A DNA stretch of 64,000 bases. Origin: an uncultured Bacilli bacterium (GTDB lineage Bacteria; Bacillota_I; Bacilli_A; RF39; UBA660). Below the pieces are notes generated by a model. It had not been told where the DNA came from. It saw nothing but the letters and a program-made list of their open reading frames with translations, and made no database searches. A program made the translations under genes and the position numbers. Below are positions 60,218 through 64,000 of the stretch, in pieces; the first letter of the stretch is position 1; the number at the start of each line of letters is the position of its first letter. The stretch is from the NCBI GenBank assembly GCA_934131695.1, contig CAKOZV010000001.1, positions 62,001 to 126,000 of the forward strand, in the 5' to 3' direction.

Positions 60218-61042
60218 ATGAATGAGCAGTATTTAGACTCTGAAGTAAACGAATACATAGAAATAAGAAGTGACAAATCTGATTTAGAATCAAAATGGAA
60301 AATGGCAATTGGACTACAGCAAGTTGATAATTTAACACCCTCTGAATATATGAAAAATTTAGTAAAATTAAATATTAAGAATGAAATATCACTAGATGAA
60401 TTAGAAAACAGACTAAAGAAATACTATGATGATCTAAATGGTAGCTATAATAGAGATGAGCATGAATGTGATTTCGTATCATTAAGAATTATGCAAATAT
60501 TACAAAATGATATGTTTTATTTAACGATAGATTTTTATAAATATGTTCATTACTTTTAATTTAAAGATGTTTATAAGTTTGCAGGTAAATTTAGAGAAGC
60601 TAATATCTCAAAAAATGAAGCAATATTGAATGGTGATACAGTAGTATATTGTGACTATAGTCGAGTTAAAGATTATCTTATTTATGATTTTTCAGATGAA
60701 AGACAGGAAGATTATAAAAAGTTAAGTGTATCAGATAAAATAATAAGTATATCTAATTTTACTTCTTGTATTTGGCAAGTACATCCTTTTATGGAAGGTA
60801 ATACTCGGGCAATGGCAGTATTTATAATTAAATATTTAAAAGAAATAGGATATAATATTAATTATTCTTTGTTTAAAGACAATTCAAAATATTTTAGGAA
60901 TGCATTAGTTAGAAGTAATTATAGTAATGATATATTAAATATAAAAGAGGATAATAGTTATTTAATTAAATTTTATGAGAATTTGTTATTAGGTAAAAAT
61001 AATAATCTAAAATTAGAAAAATTAAGTATAGGAGGTAATTAA
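60218..61042 (+). pseudogene. Fic family gene interrupted by one in-frame stop
   Basis: Two pieces (60218-60559 and 60560-61042) lie in the same frame, separated only by TAA at 60557. Read through, they give one Fic protein of about 274 residues: N-terminal helices, KYVHYF-stop-FKDVYKFAGKFR, then FIC motif HPFMEGNTRAM. The family usually has Leu at the stop position (YLF), so TTA to TAA is the simplest cause. The motif keeps His, Glu, Gly, Asn and Arg. AAGGTG precedes the ATG. The second part has an in-frame ATG at 60626 but no clear ribosome site. Natural readthrough or a sequencing error are alternatives. Confidence 0.85.
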
Positions 61043-61044
61043 AT

Positions 61045-63477
61045 ATGGCAAAAAAGGAAATAAGAACAGATCTTTGGGTATATGATTTATTGAAAGAGGC
61101 AGAAATTAAAATAGATCCTCAAGGATGTAATATTAAAGAGATTGATGAGGCCTTAAAAACAGCTTCAAAAAAAGGAACGGGTAATTCAGGATATCCAGAA
61201 TATTGTGGTGTTGTAAAAGATTTTGTAATAGTAATTGAGGATAAAGCTTCAATGGATAAACAATCAAAATATAATGATAATGGTATTTTAGATATGGAAA
61301 TCTCTTCAATCAGAGATTATGCTTTAAATGGTGCATATTTTTATGCTAAGCATATATTAGAAAGGACAAATTATAAAAAAGCTATTGCGTTTGGAATAAG
61401 TGGAGATGAAAAACATCATACTATTAAACCAATTTATTTAGATGGAAGAGAATATTTTATAGATTTGCCAGAAGTTGAAAGTTTTATTTCTTTTAATGAG
61501 ATTAATATTGATGAATATTATGTTAGAGAAATTTTAAAAGAAAACACTGAAGAAGAGAAAACTACTGCTGAAATTTTAAAAGATGCAAAAGAGTTACATG
61601 AATATTTAAGAAATTATGGTAATCTTAGTGACAAAGATAAACCATTAGTTGTTAGTGGTATTTTACTTGCATTAAAAGAAATAGAATTTAAAAATTTTTC
61701 TATTAATGATTTAGTTGGAGATAATGTTAATACAGATGGTTCTAAAATTTATTCTGCTATTAATGATAATTTAAAAAGGTCCCAAGTTTCTCCAGAAACC
61801 AAAAAAGATAAATTGTTATCTCAATTTGCAATTATTAAGGATACTGTAATACTTAATGAAGTAAATGAAGTATTAGGGAAAACTCCATTAAAATATTACA
61901 CTGAGTATTTATATAATAAATTATATAAAACAATTAGATATAATCAGACATCAGAAGATTATTTAGGTAGATTTTACGGTGAATTTATGAGTTATTCAGG
62001 AGGTGATGGGCAATCATTAGGTATTGTATTAACTCCAAAACATATTTGTAATTTATTTTGTGATTTAATAGATTTAAAACCAACTGATGTAGTTCTAGAT
62101 CCATGTTGTGGAACTGCTGGATTTTTGATATCGGCAATGCATGATATGTTAGGAAAAACAAAAGATGAGCATAAGAGAATATGTATAAGAAAAAATCAAT
62201 TACATGGGTATGAATTACAACCATATATGTTTACTATTGCTACAACAAACATGATACTTCGAGGTGATGGGAAGAGTAATTTAATATGTGATGATTTTCT
62301 TGCTCAAGATGCTAATAAATTGCAATTAAAAGGTGCAACTGTAGGAATGATGAATCCACCTTATTCAATGGGAAAAGTAAGCCCTGAGAAGTGTGAATTA
62401 AGTTTCATTGAGCATTTGCTGGATAGTTTAATTAGTGGTGGTAGAGCGATTGTTATTGTTCCACAAAGTGCAATGACTGGAAAAAATAAGTATGAGCAAA
62501 ATATTAAACATAATATTTTAAAACATCATACTTTAGAAGGTGTAATTACACTTAATTTAAATACATTTTATGGTGTTGGGACAAATCCATGTATAGCAGT
62601 TTTTACTGCTGGTATACCTCATAATAAAGATAAAAAATGTAAATTTATAGATTATATTGATGATGGTTTTAAGGTATCTCCTCATAGAGGATTAGTTGAA
62701 ACAGAAAGTGCCAAAGATAAAAAGCAACACTTGCTTGATGTATGGTTTGATAGAATAGAAACAGATACAAAATTTTGTGTTAAGTCTACTGTAGAGTATG
62801 ATGATGAATGGCTACATTCTTTCTACTATTTTAACGATGAAGTACCAAATGAAAAGGATTTTGAAGAATCCGTATCAGACTATTTATCATTTCAATTTGA
62901 TATGATTATGAAAAAAAAGAACTATTTATTTGAAAATCAGAGGAATAAATTAAAAGATTTAAAATATGAAAAAATTACTGACTTATCTTTACAAGAATGG
63001 CACGAGGTTAAATTAGATTTATTAATTGACGAAGTAAATCGTGGCTGTGTTGGAAATATAGGTAATCTTATTGAAGGTAATTGTCCTATTGTAACAGCAT
63101 CTGCTTCTAATCAAGGTGTGGCATTTTTTGGTGATATTGCTTATGCATATACTGATGGTGTTACAATATCTTTAAATGGTGTTGGAACAGGTTATTCTGC
63201 TTATCATGATTACCAATTTAATTTGAACTCCGATTGCGGCAAAATTAAGTTTAAAATCAATTTAAATAAATATGTTCTTATATTTATATCAGCAGCAATT
63301 AATAAAAATCAGAGTAAATTTACCTATGCATATAAAGCAAACGAAACTCGTATAAAACGACAAACAATCTTGCTACCTTATAAAAATAATAAAATAGATT
63401 ATGAATATATGGAAAAATATATCAAAAATGTCATGTATATACAGTATAATAGATATTTAGATTTTTTAAATAAGTAA
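61045..63477 (+). CDS. Single-chain restriction-modification enzyme (type IIG-like)
   Basis: Protein of 810 residues. The N-terminus (about 1-160) holds a PD-(D/E)xK nuclease signature, Asp 59 and Glu 65/Lys 67 in KDFVIVIEDK. A helical spacer follows (170-300). The N6-adenine methyltransferase has motif I VLDPCCGTAGFLI (near 352) and catalytic NPPYSMG (near 436). A type I S-like target-recognition domain occupies about 640-810 (EWHEVKLDLLID to TIKRQTILLPY-like end). Cutting, methylation and recognition in one chain is the type IIG plan. AGGAGG precedes the ATG. It directly follows the broken fic gene. Confidence 0.87.
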   Translation: MAKKEIRTDLWVYDLLKEAEIKIDPQGCNIKEIDEALKTASKKGTGNSGYPEYCGVVKDFVIVIEDKASMDKQSKYNDNGILDMEISSIRDYALNGAYFYAKHILERTNYKKAIAFGISGDEKHHTIKPIYLDGREYFIDLPEVESFISFNEINIDEYYVREILKENTEEEKTTAEILKDAKELHEYLRNYGNLSDKDKPLVVSGILLALKEIEFKNFSINDLVGDNVNTDGSKIYSAINDNLKRSQVSPETKKDKLLSQFAIIKDTVILNEVNEVLGKTPLKYYTEYLYNKLYKTIRYNQTSEDYLGRFYGEFMSYSGGDGQSLGIVLTPKHICNLFCDLIDLKPTDVVLDPCCGTAGFLISAMHDMLGKTKDEHKRICIRKNQLHGYELQPYMFTIATTNMILRGDGKSNLICDDFLAQDANKLQLKGATVGMMNPPYSMGKVSPEKCELSFIEHLLDSLISGGRAIVIVPQSAMTGKNKYEQNIKHNILKHHTLEGVITLNLNTFYGVGTNPCIAVFTAGIPHNKDKKCKFIDYIDDGFKVSPHRGLVETESAKDKKQHLLDVWFDRIETDTKFCVKSTVEYDDEWLHSFYYFNDEVPNEKDFEESVSDYLSFQFDMIMKKKNYLFENQRNKLKDLKYEKITDLSLQEWHEVKLDLLIDEVNRGCVGNIGNLIEGNCPIVTASASNQGVAFFGDIAYAYTDGVTISLNGVGTGYSAYHDYQFNLNSDCGKIKFKINLNKYVLIFISAAINKNQSKFTYAYKANETRIKRQTILLPYKNNKIDYEYMEKYIKNVMYIQYNRYLDFLNK

Positions 63478-63496
63478 ATAGAATATGGAGTTTAAA

Positions 63497-64000
63497 ATGG
63501 ATTTTGATGAAGATAAAATGTATGAATTATTTGATAACATGATTAAAAAATCAAATGATTCGGATATGGTTAAAATAGCAATATTAAAAAATGAAATAAA
63601 AAATTATAATATTTATGACTTTTTACTTGGAATTTCAGCTCTAAATCTAATACCTGAAAATCAATCTAAATCAATAATCTTTAATACTGTTATTAGTGCT
63701 GCACTCTCTATTCCCATAACTGATTATAATATGAATAACAAGATAAGTATGGGAAAATTTAAATCAATAATAAAAAAGTTTGAAAATCTAGATATAAAGA
63801 GGAATATAGATCCTCCAGAGTTTCCATTTATTCAGAAAGTTATATTTTATAAAAATTATGATTTGTTTATGGGTGTTAATAATGTTTCTAATTTGGATAT
63901 TCAAAGTTTCTTATATACTTTGAAAAAAAATAATAATAATTTGACTGAACCTAATTTAAAAAGAATAAATACTTATATTGAAATGCTTTTGAATATTTCA
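63497..64000 (+). CDS. Unknown protein, N-terminal part (runs off window)
   Basis: Open frame of 168 residues, incomplete at the window end. It starts at ATG 63497 with GGAG 6 bases upstream, 19 bases after the restriction-modification gene, so it is probably in the same operon. Helical and Lys/Asn/Ile-rich, with a segment EFPFIQKVIFYKNYDLFMG near residue 115. No known domain. Its position behind a restriction enzyme suggests a helper or defence role, by inference only. Confidence 0.7.
   Translation, partial: MDFDEDKMYELFDNMIKKSNDSDMVKIAILKNEIKNYNIYDFLLGISALNLIPENQSKSIIFNTVISAALSIPITDYNMNNKISMGKFKSIIKKFENLDIKRNIDPPEFPFIQKVIFYKNYDLFMGVNNVSNLDIQSFLYTLKKNNNNLTEPNLKRINTYIEMLLNIS

Noticed and set aside
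60072..60338. 88-residue minus-strand frame across abiEii and fic
   Set aside because: Overlaps two well-supported genes on the other strand and has no ribosome site.
1..64000. CRISPR arrays, insertion sequences or an integrated prophage
   Set aside because: No regularly spaced repeats, transposase, integrase, terminase or capsid genes were found. Only the lysis-like pair at 40.2-41.2 kb is phage-like.

Overview
The window is AT-rich DNA from a Gram-positive-type bacterium of the Firmicutes/Bacilli–Mycoplasmatota side, most likely an uncultured gut lineage. Supporting evidence: strong GGAGG-type ribosome binding sites; extended TGnTATAAT promoters; CdaA/CdaR; FemX-type peptidoglycan bridge enzymes; a Cse60-type sporulation protein; a WxL surface domain; a CIRCE heat-shock operator; and Gram-positive LexA-like boxes. 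TGA ends several genes (truA and the VanY-like peptidase) and the only Trp tRNA reads CCA, so the Mycoplasma code is excluded. Genes are dense, often in short operons with 1-20 bp overlaps and compact T-tailed terminators.

Layout. 0-7.6 kb: a MacB-type ABC exporter, tRNA-Thr(CGT), small proteins (VanZ-like, nitroreductase, transglutaminase-like), a probable type I toxin-antitoxin locus and a DUF368 lipid-carrier transporter. 7.6-22.5 kb: glycosyltransferase, DUF6020 membrane protein, cdaA-cdaR, lipoprotein, an SOS-box-driven MazF-like protein, a candidate small RNA, asnS, a C-terminal processing protease and an N-domain-less clpB under CIRCE. 22.5-35 kb: FemX / MurJ-like flippase / FemX envelope cluster, Ig-like surface protein, radical SAM and patatin genes, VanY-like carboxypeptidase, GH31 enzyme and an autoinhibited Fic protein. 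35-41 kb: SDR, two degenerate EcfA-type ATPases sitting where ecfA1-ecfA2-ecfT normally stand, truA, rplM, rpsI, TraX-like protein and a holin/endolysin pair. 41-54.4 kb: ZIP transporter, SOS-box-driven UvrD-like helicase, ABC1 kinase, LppM-like lipoprotein, tRNA-Trp, two two-component systems (the second apparently controlling itself and a C39-like peptidase through phased repeats), and a HelD-like helicase. 54.4-57.3 kb: surface-type proteins without signal peptides and a truncated amidase. 57.3-64 kb: accessory or defence region with an XRE protein, AbiE type IV toxin-antitoxin, a Fic gene broken by one stop codon, a single-chain restriction-modification enzyme and an unknown gene running off the end.

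Most of the window serves the cell envelope: lipid carrier recycling, peptidoglycan cross-bridges, wall hydrolases, c-di-AMP control and surface proteins. The most notable findings are the type I toxin-antitoxin locus with a predicted 5'-3' mRNA interaction (about 6.2-6.6 kb), the pseudo-ATPase pair replacing the ECF module (36.2-37.8 kb), the twin LexA-like promoters (15.1 and 42.2 kb) and the phased response-regulator operators (51.7 and 53.6 kb). All are read from sequence alone; no database search or folding computation was run.
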